Shown here in pieces: positions 1-7,168 of a stretch of 9,340 bases of DNA (within the stretch, counting starts at the first letter, position 1; every line of letters starts with the position of its first letter). Both the position numbers and the translations under genes were made by a program. Below the pieces are notes generated by a model. It was not told the DNA's origin, did not search any database, and was given only the letters and a program-made list of their open reading frames with translations. Source of the stretch: CAZERD01 sp964515405 (lineage in GTDB: Bacteria > Campylobacterota_A > Desulfurellia > Desulfurellales > CAZERD01); NCBI GenBank assembly GCA_964515405.1, contig CAZERD010000056.1, forward strand, positions 1 through 9,340. Direction: 5' to 3'.

Positions 1-1
1 T

Positions 2-478
2 AGCTTGAGTGTTGAGAGAGTGGTCAAGGTAGTGGAGATAACCGATGAGTGGTTGAGGTCATACTTTGGTGTTCTGTCTCCGAAGATATGCGTTTGTGGT
101 TTAAACCCACACGCTTCCGAGAACGGGCTTCTGGGTGGTGAAGAAGACAGTATAATTAAACCTGCTCTGGAATGGTTAAGGAGAGGCGGAAAGGACGTTG
201 AAGGGCCGTTGCCACCGGATACAGCTTTTATTCCTGGAAATAGAAGGCGGTTTGATTGCTTTGTGTGTATGTACCATGATCAGGGGCTGAGTGTTCTCAA
301 GGCTTTGTACTTTGACAAAAGCGTCAATGTGACACTTGGAATACCTGTAATCAGGACTTCTCCGGATCACGGTACTGCCTTTGATTTGGCCGGTAGGTTT
401 GAGGCTTCTTTTTCTTCTATTAGAGAGGCTGTTTACCAGGCTTACAGAATGGTGAGATGCAGGCGAAGAAATCGTTAG
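2..478 (+). CDS. pdxA: 4-hydroxythreonine-4-phosphate dehydrogenase PdxA, C-terminal half (5' end outside window)
   Basis: PdxA oxidises 4-phosphohydroxy-L-threonine with NAD+ in the DXP-dependent pathway to pyridoxal 5'-phosphate; it is a cytosolic dimer. The frame is open to the left edge, and the first possible start (TTG at 5) lies inside the protein, so the gene begins upstream. About 158 residues are present, roughly half of a usual 320-330-residue PdxA. Visible family motifs, numbered from the TTG, are CGLNPHASENG (about 31-41), GPLPPDTAF (67-75), MYHDQGL (89-95) and RTSPDHGTAFDLAG (117-130). The histidines of YHDQG and DHGTA are known metal ligands of the active site, and both are kept. 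The tail (MVRCRRRNR) is unremarkable and is encoded partly in the 22 nt shared with rsmA. A pdxA-rsmA pair is also known from Proteobacteria, which supports the call. Confidence 0.95.
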   Translation, partial: SLSVERVVKVVEITDEWLRSYFGVLSPKICVCGLNPHASENGLLGGEEDSIIKPALEWLRRGGKDVEGPLPPDTAFIPGNRRRFDCFVCMYHDQGLSVLKALYFDKSVNVTLGIPVIRTSPDHGTAFDLAGRFEASFSSIREAVYQAYRMVRCRRRNR

Positions 479-1197
479 GACAGACCTTTCTTAGGGATAG
501 AAGGGTACTGAAGCGCATAGCCGATAGGGTTAAGGACGAAGAGAGGATAGTGGAAATAGGTGCAGGTCATGGCGAGCTAACACAGTATTTGATAAGCGTG
601 ACGAAGCATTTGAGGGTAGTAGAGATAGATAAGGAGCTTGTTAAGGAGCTTGAATCCAGGTTCAGGGGGATTGAGATTGAGCGTGCCGATGCGAGGCGCT
701 ACAAGCTTAGAGGTAAGAATGCTGTCGTTGGTAATCTACCGTACAACATGGCTAAGCGTATAATTTATAATTTCATCAGCCAAAGGGAGCTTGTTACCAA
801 GATGGTGTTTATGGTGCAGAGGGAGGTTGCTTCGGCTATGACGGCTTCTTGTGGTGATAGCGACTATTCGAAGTTTTCCGTGTTTGTGCAAACGTACTGT
901 ACAGTTAAGAAACTGTTTGATGTCCCCCCGGAAGCGTTTGTACCCCAGCCCAAGGTGTATTCCTCTGTTGTTGAGCTTATACCATACAGGAATGAATTTG
1001 TAGAGGAAGGTGTGCTTGATGAGCACTTTATGGGTTTCTTGAGGGTTTTATTTTCTAAGCCGAGAAAGACAGTAAGAAACAATCTTAGACCCCTGTTTGA
1101 GCTCAGTGGTGATAGAGCTGCGTTGAGGCCTGGTGATCTATCGCTTGGTGATATATACAATATATACAAGGAGTATAAAAGGTGGAGAAGTATCTGA
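457..1197 (+). CDS. rsmA: 16S rRNA (adenine1518-N6/adenine1519-N6)-dimethyltransferase RsmA/KsgA
   Basis: RsmA uses SAM to dimethylate two adjacent adenosines in the 3' terminal hairpin of 16S rRNA, a late check on 30S subunit maturation. The 246-residue product is slightly shorter than the usual 260-280. It begins with KKSLGQTFL (residues 4-12), then has SAM motif I EIGAGHGELT, the acidic motif VVEIDKEL, catalytic motif IV NLPYNM, and the family block VPPEAFVPQPKVYSSVV. The C-terminal segment FSKPRKTVRNNL is also typical. The ATG at 457 is the only sensible start, because the LGQ motif begins three codons later and no upstream in-frame start exists nearby. It lies inside the end of pdxA, with GGTGAG directly against the ATG rather than a well-spaced ribosome site, so translation is probably coupled to pdxA. 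The usual Asn of GQNFL is Thr here. The family assignment is firm. Confidence 0.96.
   Translation: MQAKKSLGQTFLRDRRVLKRIADRVKDEERIVEIGAGHGELTQYLISVTKHLRVVEIDKELVKELESRFRGIEIERADARRYKLRGKNAVVGNLPYNMAKRIIYNFISQRELVTKMVFMVQREVASAMTASCGDSDYSKFSVFVQTYCTVKKLFDVPPEAFVPQPKVYSSVVELIPYRNEFVEEGVLDEHFMGFLRVLFSKPRKTVRNNLRPLFELSGDRAALRPGDLSLGDIYNIYKEYKRWRSI
1168..1173 (+). promoter_or_regulatory. Ribosome binding site of rnj, inside rsmA
   Basis: AAGGAG lies 8 nt before the GTG at 1182. It fixes the start of the RNase J gene at this GTG and places the whole initiation region within the last codons of rsmA, which ends at 1197. Confidence 0.8.
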
Positions 1198-2834
1198 GGA
1201 TTATACCGCTTGGTGGCCTTGAAGAGATAGGGCTTAACTCAACACTGCTTGAAACGGAGTCGGATGCTATACTGTTTGATGCCGGTTTGATGTTTCCGGA
1301 AGAGGATATGCTCGGTGTGGATCTTGTTATACCTGATTTCACTTATATATATGAGAATGTTAATAAACTCAAGGGTATTTTCATAACTCATGCCCATGAG
1401 GATCATGTTGGGGCATTACCGTATTTAATGAAAGACGTTTCGGTGCCTATATACGGTACGAAACTGACTCTGGGGCTTGTGGGGAATAAGCTTAGAGAAT
1501 TCCATGTGGATACTGAAATGGTTGAAATAGAGCCGCGTATGAAGTACAAGGTGGGGTGCTTCACCATAGAGCCTCTGAGGACGACTCACTCAATTGTAGA
1601 TGGGGTAGGTTTTGCGATAGAAACGTACTTTGGGACGATTATCCATACCGGTGATTTTAAGATTGACCATACTCCTGTGGATGGCAGACCCTTTGATCTG
1701 CTGAAGTTTGCAGAGTACGGCAAAAAAGGAGTAAAGCTACTTATGAGTGATAGTACGAATGCCATGGTTCCAGGGTTTACTAGGTCAGAATCAGAGGTGG
1801 GAGATATACTTGCGGAGATATTTTCCAAGGCGCGTGGTAGGATAATCCTTGTTACTTTTGCTTCTAACATTCACAGGATACAGCAGGTTATAAATGTAGC
1901 TCAGAAGTGCTCAAGAAGAGTGTGTATCACGGGTAAGAGCATGGTTCAGAACGCTACTATAGCTAAGGAGCTGGGATATCTTGATATACCTCAGCGTATA
2001 CTGGTCCCTGAGAATCAGATAAACAACTATCCGGATAAGGGTCTGGTAATAGTTACGACAGGCTCCCAAGGTGAACCTTTAAGCGGGCTCTCGAGGATTG
2101 CACTTGATGAGCATAAGCATATAAGAGTGAAACCTACGGATACGGTTGTTATATCGGCGAAAACGATTCCTGGCAATGAAAGGGCCGTGAAGAAAATAGT
2201 GAACATACTGATGGAAAAGGACGTTGATGTGTTCTTCGAGGATAACTCGGATATTCATGTTTCAGGGCATGGGGCTGAGGAGGAACTCAAGCTGATGATA
2301 AGTATCACCTGCCCTCAGTATTTTATGCCTATACATGGTGAGTTCATGATGAGAAAAAGGCATGCCGAGATAGCTGAACAACTGGGGATGAGCAGGAGAA
2401 ACATATTCCTTGTAAATAATGGGGATGTAATAGAGTTTGTAGGTAAAAGGGCATCTGTTGGTCCCCAAATAAAGGCTGGCAAGGTATTTATAGATGGGAA
2501 AGGAGTGGGGGATGTTGAAGATGATGTGTTGAGGGACAGGAAAAAACTCTCGGAGGGTGGTTTTGTTGTTGTTATAGTAGTACTCGATTCAAAGAGAGGC
2601 GAGTTGAACTCTGAGCCGGAGATAATAACCAAGGGACTGCTTTATGAGGAAAAGTCGCAGAGGTTGCTTAAGGAGGCTGTAAGTATGGTGAAAAACCTGA
2701 TAAAGCAGAGCGATGCTGAGCTCAGAAGGGATGAGTTTGAGATGAAAAAGAGGATAAGAAAGGCGATGAACAAGTTTTTGTACAAAAAGCTGATGAGGAA
2801 CCCCATGGTAATACCTATAGTTATAATGGTATGA
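1182..2834 (+). CDS. rnj: Ribonuclease J (metallo-beta-lactamase/beta-CASP RNase)
   Basis: RNase J is a cytosolic zinc-dependent nuclease with 5'-to-3' exonuclease and endonuclease activity. It drives mRNA decay and rRNA maturation in bacteria that often lack RNase E. The product has 550 residues, close to the usual 550-560. The metallo-beta-lactamase motifs are complete: HAHEDH at 70-75, His136 in TTHSIVDG, and Asp158 in HTGDFKID. The beta-CASP motifs follow: SDST at 189-192, HVSGHG at 359-364 and MPIHGE at 382-387. Residues from about 450 form the small C-terminal domain. The start is GTG, chosen because AAGGAG sits 8 nt upstream and the protein begins with the typical RIIPLGGLEEIGLN. It overlaps rsmA by 16 nt and ftsK by 4 nt. 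A single copy is seen here; whether a J2 paralogue exists elsewhere is unknown. Confidence 0.96.
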   Translation: MEKYLRIIPLGGLEEIGLNSTLLETESDAILFDAGLMFPEEDMLGVDLVIPDFTYIYENVNKLKGIFITHAHEDHVGALPYLMKDVSVPIYGTKLTLGLVGNKLREFHVDTEMVEIEPRMKYKVGCFTIEPLRTTHSIVDGVGFAIETYFGTIIHTGDFKIDHTPVDGRPFDLLKFAEYGKKGVKLLMSDSTNAMVPGFTRSESEVGDILAEIFSKARGRIILVTFASNIHRIQQVINVAQKCSRRVCITGKSMVQNATIAKELGYLDIPQRILVPENQINNYPDKGLVIVTTGSQGEPLSGLSRIALDEHKHIRVKPTDTVVISAKTIPGNERAVKKIVNILMEKDVDVFFEDNSDIHVSGHGAEEELKLMISITCPQYFMPIHGEFMMRKRHAEIAEQLGMSRRNIFLVNNGDVIEFVGKRASVGPQIKAGKVFIDGKGVGDVEDDVLRDRKKLSEGGFVVVIVVLDSKRGELNSEPEIITKGLLYEEKSQRLLKEAVSMVKNLIKQSDAELRRDEFEMKKRIRKAMNKFLYKKLMRNPMVIPIVIMV

Positions 2835-4963
2835 TGGAGAACCTAAAACCTAAGCCTGGATTCCTTTTTATTATTGTTGTTGCCACATTAATCCTGAGCA
2901 TTTCTCTTTTTTCCTACAACTTTAACGATGTGTTTTATCCGGTTGGGAGGGTTCATAACCTTGCAGGTTTGTTCGGTGCCAGGCTTTCTTATTTTCTCCT
3001 TAGCAATTTTGGTTATCCAGCTTATTTCTTCATATATTTGCTTTTTGCTTCTATCTTTTCTTATCACAAAAAGCCTCAGAAGTTCATAAGGAGTATAGTT
3101 TCAGGGTTTTTCTTTGTGTTATTCCTTGATCTCATGGTTTTCCTGGTTGTTAGGGCTCCGAGATACTACTTGTTGAGCTTGGGATTTTTCCCATCTGGGA
3201 GTTTTGGGTACATAGTTGGTGAGTATTTCAGGTATTATCTTGGATTTGTGGGTTCAGTTGTTGTAGTGGTGGCTTTTCTTACTCTGTTTTTTTACTTCTC
3301 CTCAAAGGAATTGATATCTGTGCTGTATGGTCTGTACGTTGAGAGAAAGAATTCACCTAGGAAGGCTAGAAAAAGCGGAAATGTCGCACTTGGTGGTAAG
3401 AATGTTTTGAATGGTATGGATGTTGTTAGTGAGGTCGGAATAGGTCCCAGTGCAGAGAGGGGAGATAGTCAAGATGAAAAGTCTAAAGGTGGTATTACTA
3501 TAGAGTCAGGTAAATCCGTTGTTATCAATAAGGAGAAGGATGTGAGGAAGGGAAATGGTGGTTACAGATTTCCTGTGTTGGACTACCTCAATGATCCTCC
3601 AGATACAGAGTTTATCTTAAGTGAGAAGGAAGTTTACGAAAATGCCAGGAAGCTTGAGGAAAAGCTGAAAAACTTTGGTGTTATGGGGAGCGTTGTTCAT
3701 GTGAAAACTGGCCCACTTGTTACCATGTATGAATTCAAACCGAAAGCGGGTGTAAAGATAAGCAAGATTACCAACCTTGCCGGAGATCTGGCGCTTGCCA
3801 TGAAGGCGGTTTCCGTGAGGATCGTTGCTCCGATACCAGGTAAGGCTGTTGTGGGGATAGAGATATCCAACGAGAGAAGGCAAACGGTGTATATAAAGGA
3901 AATCCTTTCTTCAAAGGAGTTTGTTCGCGCGACGTCCCCTTTAACGTTGGGGTTGGGTAAAGATATAATGGGTAACCCCTTTGTCACGGATCTCAAGGAT
4001 ATGCCTCACCTGTTGATAGCTGGATCCACTGGTGCGGGTAAGAGTGTGGCTATAAATTCCATGATACTAAGCATACTGTACAAGGCCACACCGGATGAGG
4101 TTAAGTTTGTGATGATAGATCCAAAGATGATAGAGTTGTCTGTTTATGATGGGATACCTCATATGCTAATGCCAGTTGTGACTGATGCCCAGGAGGCAAG
4201 CGGTTCCCTTTCTGCACTAACGACGGAGATGGAGACAAGATACAGAATAATGAGAGAGGTTGGGGTAAGGAATGTTGAAGGGTTTAACAAGAAGGTGAAG
4301 AAAGGATTGACCGATTACCCACACATGCCCTATGTGGTCGTAATTATTGATGAGTTAGCGGATTTGATGATGGTTGCATCAAAGAAAGTGGAGGCTTATA
4401 TTGCAAGGCTGGCTCAAAAGGCGAGGGCTGCTGGGATTCATCTTATAGTTGCTACTCAAAGGCCCAGCGTTGATGTTCTAACTGGTACGATTAAAGCTAA
4501 TTTTTCGGCCAGGATTTCCTTTAAGGTTGCCTCTAAGGTGGATTCTAGGACGATACTTGATACCATAGGGGCTGAGATGCTGTTGGGGAAGGGTGATATG
4601 CTTTTTCTTGAGCCGGGAACTTCGAATTTCCTTAGAGTCCATGGTGCTCTTGTGGTTGATGAGGAGATACAAAGGGTAACGGATTTTGTGAAATCCCAGG
4701 GGAAACCTGAGTATAGCGAGGAGCTCATGGCAGCTACCAAAGAGGCGAGTGGTAAGGCTAGGGATGAGGATGTAGAGGTTGACGAGCTTTTTGATGAGGC
4801 TGTTGAGATAGTGAGGAGTGGAGGTTCCCCCACCATATCGTACATTCAGAGAAAACTCAAGATAGGGTATAACAGGGCGGCGAGAATAGTTGACCAAATG
4901 GAGCAAAAGGGTATACTCTCAAAACCAGACGAAAGGGGGAAGAGAACTTTATTGATCCCCTAA
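2831..4963 (+). CDS. ftsK: DNA translocase FtsK/SpoIIIE
   Basis: FtsK is a membrane-anchored hexameric ATPase that pumps chromosomal DNA through the closing septum and, in many bacteria, activates XerCD recombination at dif. The 710-residue product has four hydrophobic N-terminal segments (about 11-29, 48-77, 86-107 and 137-157). A hydrophilic linker of only about 85 residues (roughly 160-245) follows, much shorter than in E. coli FtsK and closer to SpoIIIE. The motor has Walker A GSTGAGKS (398-405), Walker B VVVIIDE (502-508) and ATQRPS (541-546). The C-terminal winged-helix gamma domain (about 651-710) keeps the sequence-reading helix IGYNRAARIVDQ, so orientation-guided loading on polar DNA motifs is expected. 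The ATG at 2831 overlaps the rnj stop in an ATGA junction; a second ATG follows at once. I see no clear Shine-Dalgarno sequence, which suggests coupled translation. Confidence 0.96.
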   Translation: MMENLKPKPGFLFIIVVATLILSISLFSYNFNDVFYPVGRVHNLAGLFGARLSYFLLSNFGYPAYFFIYLLFASIFSYHKKPQKFIRSIVSGFFFVLFLDLMVFLVVRAPRYYLLSLGFFPSGSFGYIVGEYFRYYLGFVGSVVVVVAFLTLFFYFSSKELISVLYGLYVERKNSPRKARKSGNVALGGKNVLNGMDVVSEVGIGPSAERGDSQDEKSKGGITIESGKSVVINKEKDVRKGNGGYRFPVLDYLNDPPDTEFILSEKEVYENARKLEEKLKNFGVMGSVVHVKTGPLVTMYEFKPKAGVKISKITNLAGDLALAMKAVSVRIVAPIPGKAVVGIEISNERRQTVYIKEILSSKEFVRATSPLTLGLGKDIMGNPFVTDLKDMPHLLIAGSTGAGKSVAINSMILSILYKATPDEVKFVMIDPKMIELSVYDGIPHMLMPVVTDAQEASGSLSALTTEMETRYRIMREVGVRNVEGFNKKVKKGLTDYPHMPYVVVIIDELADLMMVASKKVEAYIARLAQKARAAGIHLIVATQRPSVDVLTGTIKANFSARISFKVASKVDSRTILDTIGAEMLLGKGDMLFLEPGTSNFLRVHGALVVDEEIQRVTDFVKSQGKPEYSEELMAATKEASGKARDEDVEVDELFDEAVEIVRSGGSPTISYIQRKLKIGYNRAARIVDQMEQKGILSKPDERGKRTLLIP

Positions 4964-4974
4964 AACTCGTTTTT

Positions 4975-4980
4975 GGAGGG
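4975..4980 (+). promoter_or_regulatory. Ribosome binding site of lysC
   Basis: GGAGGG in the 21-nt gap after ftsK ends 4 nt before ATG 4985. It decides the start: an in-frame TTG at 4973 would overlap this site and add four atypical residues, whereas the ATG gives the family-typical opening MALIVQKYGGTSVG. The gap is too short to hold an obvious promoter or terminator. Confidence 0.85.
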
Positions 4981-4984
4981 TCAA

Positions 4985-6205
4985 ATGGCTTTGATTGTTC
5001 AAAAATATGGGGGGACGTCGGTAGGTAATGTTGAACGCATCAAGATAGTTGCAGAACACATAAAGAGAACGAGAGATGAAGGTAATGAGGTTGTTGCTAT
5101 AGTTTCAGCTATGGCAGGCGAAACAGATAGATTGATTGGTCTCGCCAAGGAACTGTCTCCGCATCCCAATGAAAGAGAGATGGACTTATTGCTTTCGAGC
5201 GGTGAAAGGGTCTCAAGTGCCCTTGTTTCCATAAGGTTGAATGAGCTTGGTGCTAAGAGCATAGCTATGACCGGGAGACAGTGTGGAATAGTTACGGATG
5301 ACCTTCACACCAAGGCAAGGATAAAGAGTATAGATGAGGAGGCTATAAGAAGCAAGCTGAAGGAGGGTTATATTGTTATTGTTGCTGGGTTTCAAGGTAT
5401 ATCTGATAAAACAGGTGATGTTACCACCCTAGGCAGGGGTGGATCAGATACTTCGGCAGTAGCTGTTGCTGCTGCCCTCAAGGCTGACCTGTGCGAGATA
5501 TACACGGATGTTGATGGTATATATACAGCGGATCCGAGGATAGTAAGTAAGGCGAGAAAACTTGAGAGGATTAGTTATTCTGAAATGATGGAGCTTGCCA
5601 GTCTTGGTGCTAAAGTTCTTCAGATAAGGTCCGTTGAGTTTGGTATGAAGTATAATGTTCCTATAATGGTTCGCTCAAGCTTCACTTTCAATCCTGGGAC
5701 TTTAGTTACAAAGGAGGAAAACATGGAAGAGTTGCTGGTTTCAGGTATAACGTATGATAAGAAACAGGCTCGGATAAAGATAGACAAGGTTCCAGACAGA
5801 CCTGGGCTCGCTTCTAAGATATTCTCTGCTGTTGCGGATGAGAACATAAATGTGGATGTGATAGTGCAGAATGTCAGCGACGAGGGTTATACTGATATAT
5901 CGTTTACTGTCCCTAAGGATGATGCTGATAGGGCCATGGGAGCAGTAAGAAAGGTGGCCAGAGAAATAGAGGCAGGGGAGGTATCCGTTAACAAAGATAT
6001 AGCCACGGTTTCTGTGGTTGGTGTTGGTATGAGATCTCATCCAGGTGTTGCTGCAACTATGTTCAAAGCGCTTGCCGATGAGAATATAAACATAAGGGCA
6101 ATCTCCACGTCTGAGATAAAGATATCCTGTATAATTGATGAGAAGTATACGGAGCTGGCGGTTAGGTCTCTCCATAGAGCCTTTGGGCTTGATAAAGAGG
6201 AGTGA
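4985..6205 (+). CDS. lysC: Aspartate kinase, alpha subunit, with tandem C-terminal ACT domains
   Basis: Aspartokinase phosphorylates L-aspartate with ATP, the first step to lysine, diaminopimelate, methionine and threonine. The protein has 406 residues from ATG 4985. The amino-acid kinase domain shows QKYGGTSVG (6-14), SGERVS (72-77), TLGRGGSDTS (about 148-157) and YTDVDGIYTADPR (about 173-185). Two ACT domains follow from about residue 255; each contains an ADENIN stretch, reflecting an internal duplication. Length and layout match the monofunctional LysC class of Bacillus and Thermus, typically inhibited by lysine and/or threonine bound between ACT domains; which effector acts here cannot be read from sequence. 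No homoserine dehydrogenase domain is fused. An internal start at 5723 probably yields a separate regulatory subunit (own entry). The gene ends 7 nt before accA. The symbol lysC is used in the generic sense. Confidence 0.95.
   Translation: MALIVQKYGGTSVGNVERIKIVAEHIKRTRDEGNEVVAIVSAMAGETDRLIGLAKELSPHPNEREMDLLLSSGERVSSALVSIRLNELGAKSIAMTGRQCGIVTDDLHTKARIKSIDEEAIRSKLKEGYIVIVAGFQGISDKTGDVTTLGRGGSDTSAVAVAAALKADLCEIYTDVDGIYTADPRIVSKARKLERISYSEMMELASLGAKVLQIRSVEFGMKYNVPIMVRSSFTFNPGTLVTKEENMEELLVSGITYDKKQARIKIDKVPDRPGLASKIFSAVADENINVDVIVQNVSDEGYTDISFTVPKDDADRAMGAVRKVAREIEAGEVSVNKDIATVSVVGVGMRSHPGVAATMFKALADENINIRAISTSEIKISCIIDEKYTELAVRSLHRAFGLDKEE
5711..5717 (+). promoter_or_regulatory. Internal ribosome binding site within lysC
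   Basis: AAGGAGG lies inside the lysC reading frame, 5 nt before an in-frame ATG at 5723. It is the best match to the anti-Shine-Dalgarno sequence that I noticed in the window, better than the sites ahead of most full genes here. Its position corresponds to the junction between the kinase domain and the ACT regulatory region. Confidence 0.7.
5723..6205 (+). CDS. lysC: Probable aspartate kinase beta subunit from an internal in-frame start
   Basis: This nested frame would make a 160-residue protein consisting of the two ACT domains of aspartokinase, beginning MEELLVSGITYDKK and sharing the lysC stop. In Bacillus subtilis aspartokinase II, Corynebacterium LysC and the Thermus enzyme, an in-frame internal start yields a beta subunit of about 160-170 residues. 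It assembles with the full-length alpha chain as alpha2beta2 and takes part in end-product inhibition. What the sequence shows is an ATG at codon 247 of lysC with AAGGAGG spaced 5 nt upstream, and a predicted length nearly equal to known beta subunits. That it is translated is an inference. The alternative is that the purine-rich site is a chance product of encoding Lys-Glu-Glu at a domain boundary. Confidence 0.65.
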   Translation: MEELLVSGITYDKKQARIKIDKVPDRPGLASKIFSAVADENINVDVIVQNVSDEGYTDISFTVPKDDADRAMGAVRKVAREIEAGEVSVNKDIATVSVVGVGMRSHPGVAATMFKALADENINIRAISTSEIKISCIIDEKYTELAVRSLHRAFGLDKEE

Positions 6206-6208
6206 GGT
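6204..6208 (+). promoter_or_regulatory. Ribosome binding site of accA
   Basis: GAGGT, part of a longer purine-rich run GAGGTGGG at 6204-6211, overlaps the lysC stop and precedes ATG 6213. It selects this ATG over the upstream in-frame TTG 6135 and ATG 6138, which would add about 25 residues encoded inside lysC with no similarity to AccA. Confidence 0.75.
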
Positions 6209-6212
6209 GGGT

Positions 6213-7163
6213 ATGCTTGTACTGGATTTTGAAAAACCGATATATGAAATAGAGGAGAAAATAGCTGAATTGAAGGAGCTTGCTGAAAAGAGGGGGCTTG
6301 ATTTTACAGATGAGATAAAGAAACTTGAAGATAAGAAGAACGAGATACTTAAAAAAGAATTTGAGGATATGTCCATTGACAGGATCCTCAAGATTGCCCG
6401 TCATCCACAGAGGCCCTATACTCTTGATTTCGTTGAGCGCATCGTTGACGATTTTGTGGAGATCCATGGGGATAGGCGTTTTGGTGATGATAAAGCTATT
6501 GTATGTGGATTCGGGTATGTAGACGGAATGAAGGTGGCTGTGATGGGGCATCAGAAGGGGAAGAATACCAAGGATAACCTTTATAGGAATTTCGGTATGG
6601 CGAATCCGGAAGGGTACAGGAAAGCGCTGAGGCTTATGAAGCTTGCTGAAAAGTTTCGCATACCTGTTGTCTCGTTTGTTGATACGCCAGGTGCATATCC
6701 AGGTATAGGTGCTGAGGAAAGAGGCCAATCCCAAGCTATAGCCGAGAATCTGTATGTTATGTTTTCTCTCAAAACGCCGATAATCGTTGTTGTAACAGGT
6801 GAGGGTGGCAGTGGTGGTGCTCTGGGTATAGCATGTGGAGATAAAGTAGGGATGCTGGAGTTCGCCATATATAGCGTGATATCACCTGAAGGGTGTTCCT
6901 CTATTTTGTGGAGGGATAGTGAGCATGCCGCAGAAGCGGCTGAGGCCATGAGAATCACAGCGAGGGATTTGTATGAAATGGGTATAGTGGATGAGATAAT
7001 AAAGGAACCCCTTGGTGGGGCTCATAGGAATTATGATGAAGTAAGTGATTCTGTGAAGAGATTTGTTGTTGATAACCTGAGAGTACTCAGGGCGTTGAGC
7101 ATATCAAAGTTGCTTGAGAAAAGGTGGAATAAGTACAGGAAAATGACCACCCAGTTTCTTTAG
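6213..7163 (+). CDS. accA: Acetyl-CoA carboxylase carboxyltransferase subunit alpha
   Basis: AccA pairs with AccD to move the carboxyl group from biotin on AccB to acetyl-CoA, making malonyl-CoA for fatty-acid synthesis. The product has 316 residues, close to the 315-320 usual for AccA. The N-terminus (about 8-50) is a charged helical segment opening LDFEKPI, typical of AccA. Family landmarks are ARHPQRPYTLD (62-72), EIHGDRRFGDD (83-93), GHQKGKNTKD (112-121), VDTPGAYPG (156-164), the oxyanion-forming GEGGSGGALGI (196-206) and SVISPEGCSSILW (221-233). No zinc-ribbon AccD is fused or adjacent, so accD must be elsewhere or beyond the window. Start chosen from the GAGG site and the LDFEKPI opening. 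It lies 7 nt after lysC and 5 nt before pheA, implying one transcript. Confidence 0.97.
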   Translation: MLVLDFEKPIYEIEEKIAELKELAEKRGLDFTDEIKKLEDKKNEILKKEFEDMSIDRILKIARHPQRPYTLDFVERIVDDFVEIHGDRRFGDDKAIVCGFGYVDGMKVAVMGHQKGKNTKDNLYRNFGMANPEGYRKALRLMKLAEKFRIPVVSFVDTPGAYPGIGAEERGQSQAIAENLYVMFSLKTPIIVVVTGEGGSGGALGIACGDKVGMLEFAIYSVISPEGCSSILWRDSEHAAEAAEAMRITARDLYEMGIVDEIIKEPLGGAHRNYDEVSDSVKRFVVDNLRVLRALSISKLLEKRWNKYRKMTTQFL

Positions 7164-7165
7164 GA
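7162..7165 (+). promoter_or_regulatory. Weak ribosome binding site of pheA
   Basis: AGGA overlaps the accA stop codon and lies only 3 nt before ATG 7169. The match is short and close, so pheA expression may lean on ribosomes finishing accA. Confidence 0.4.
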
Positions 7166-7168
7166 ATC

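Noticed and set aside
4973..4984. TTG start for lysC four codons upstream
   Set aside because: The TTG overlaps the GGAGGG that best serves as ribosome site for ATG 4985, and the added residues are not family-like.
5835..6095. Repeated GCNGATGAGAA-ATAAA-like words within lysC
   Set aside because: They encode the ADENIN motif in each of the two tandem ACT domains; explained by ancient domain duplication rather than a mobile or regulatory repeat.
6135..6212. Longer N-terminus of AccA starting at TTG 6135 or ATG 6138
   Set aside because: The extra 26 residues are encoded within lysC, do not resemble AccA, and a good ribosome site points to ATG 6213.
5741..6391. 216-codon open frame on the minus strand across the lysC/accA junction
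   Set aside because: It is antisense to two certain genes, is rich in Ser/Ile/Phe as expected from reverse reading of A/G-rich codons, shows no family motif, and has no sensible ribosome site.
6162..6734. 190-codon minus-strand open frame opposite accA
   Set aside because: Fully covered by the lysC end and accA on the other strand; composition is that of a shadow frame and no motif is recognisable.
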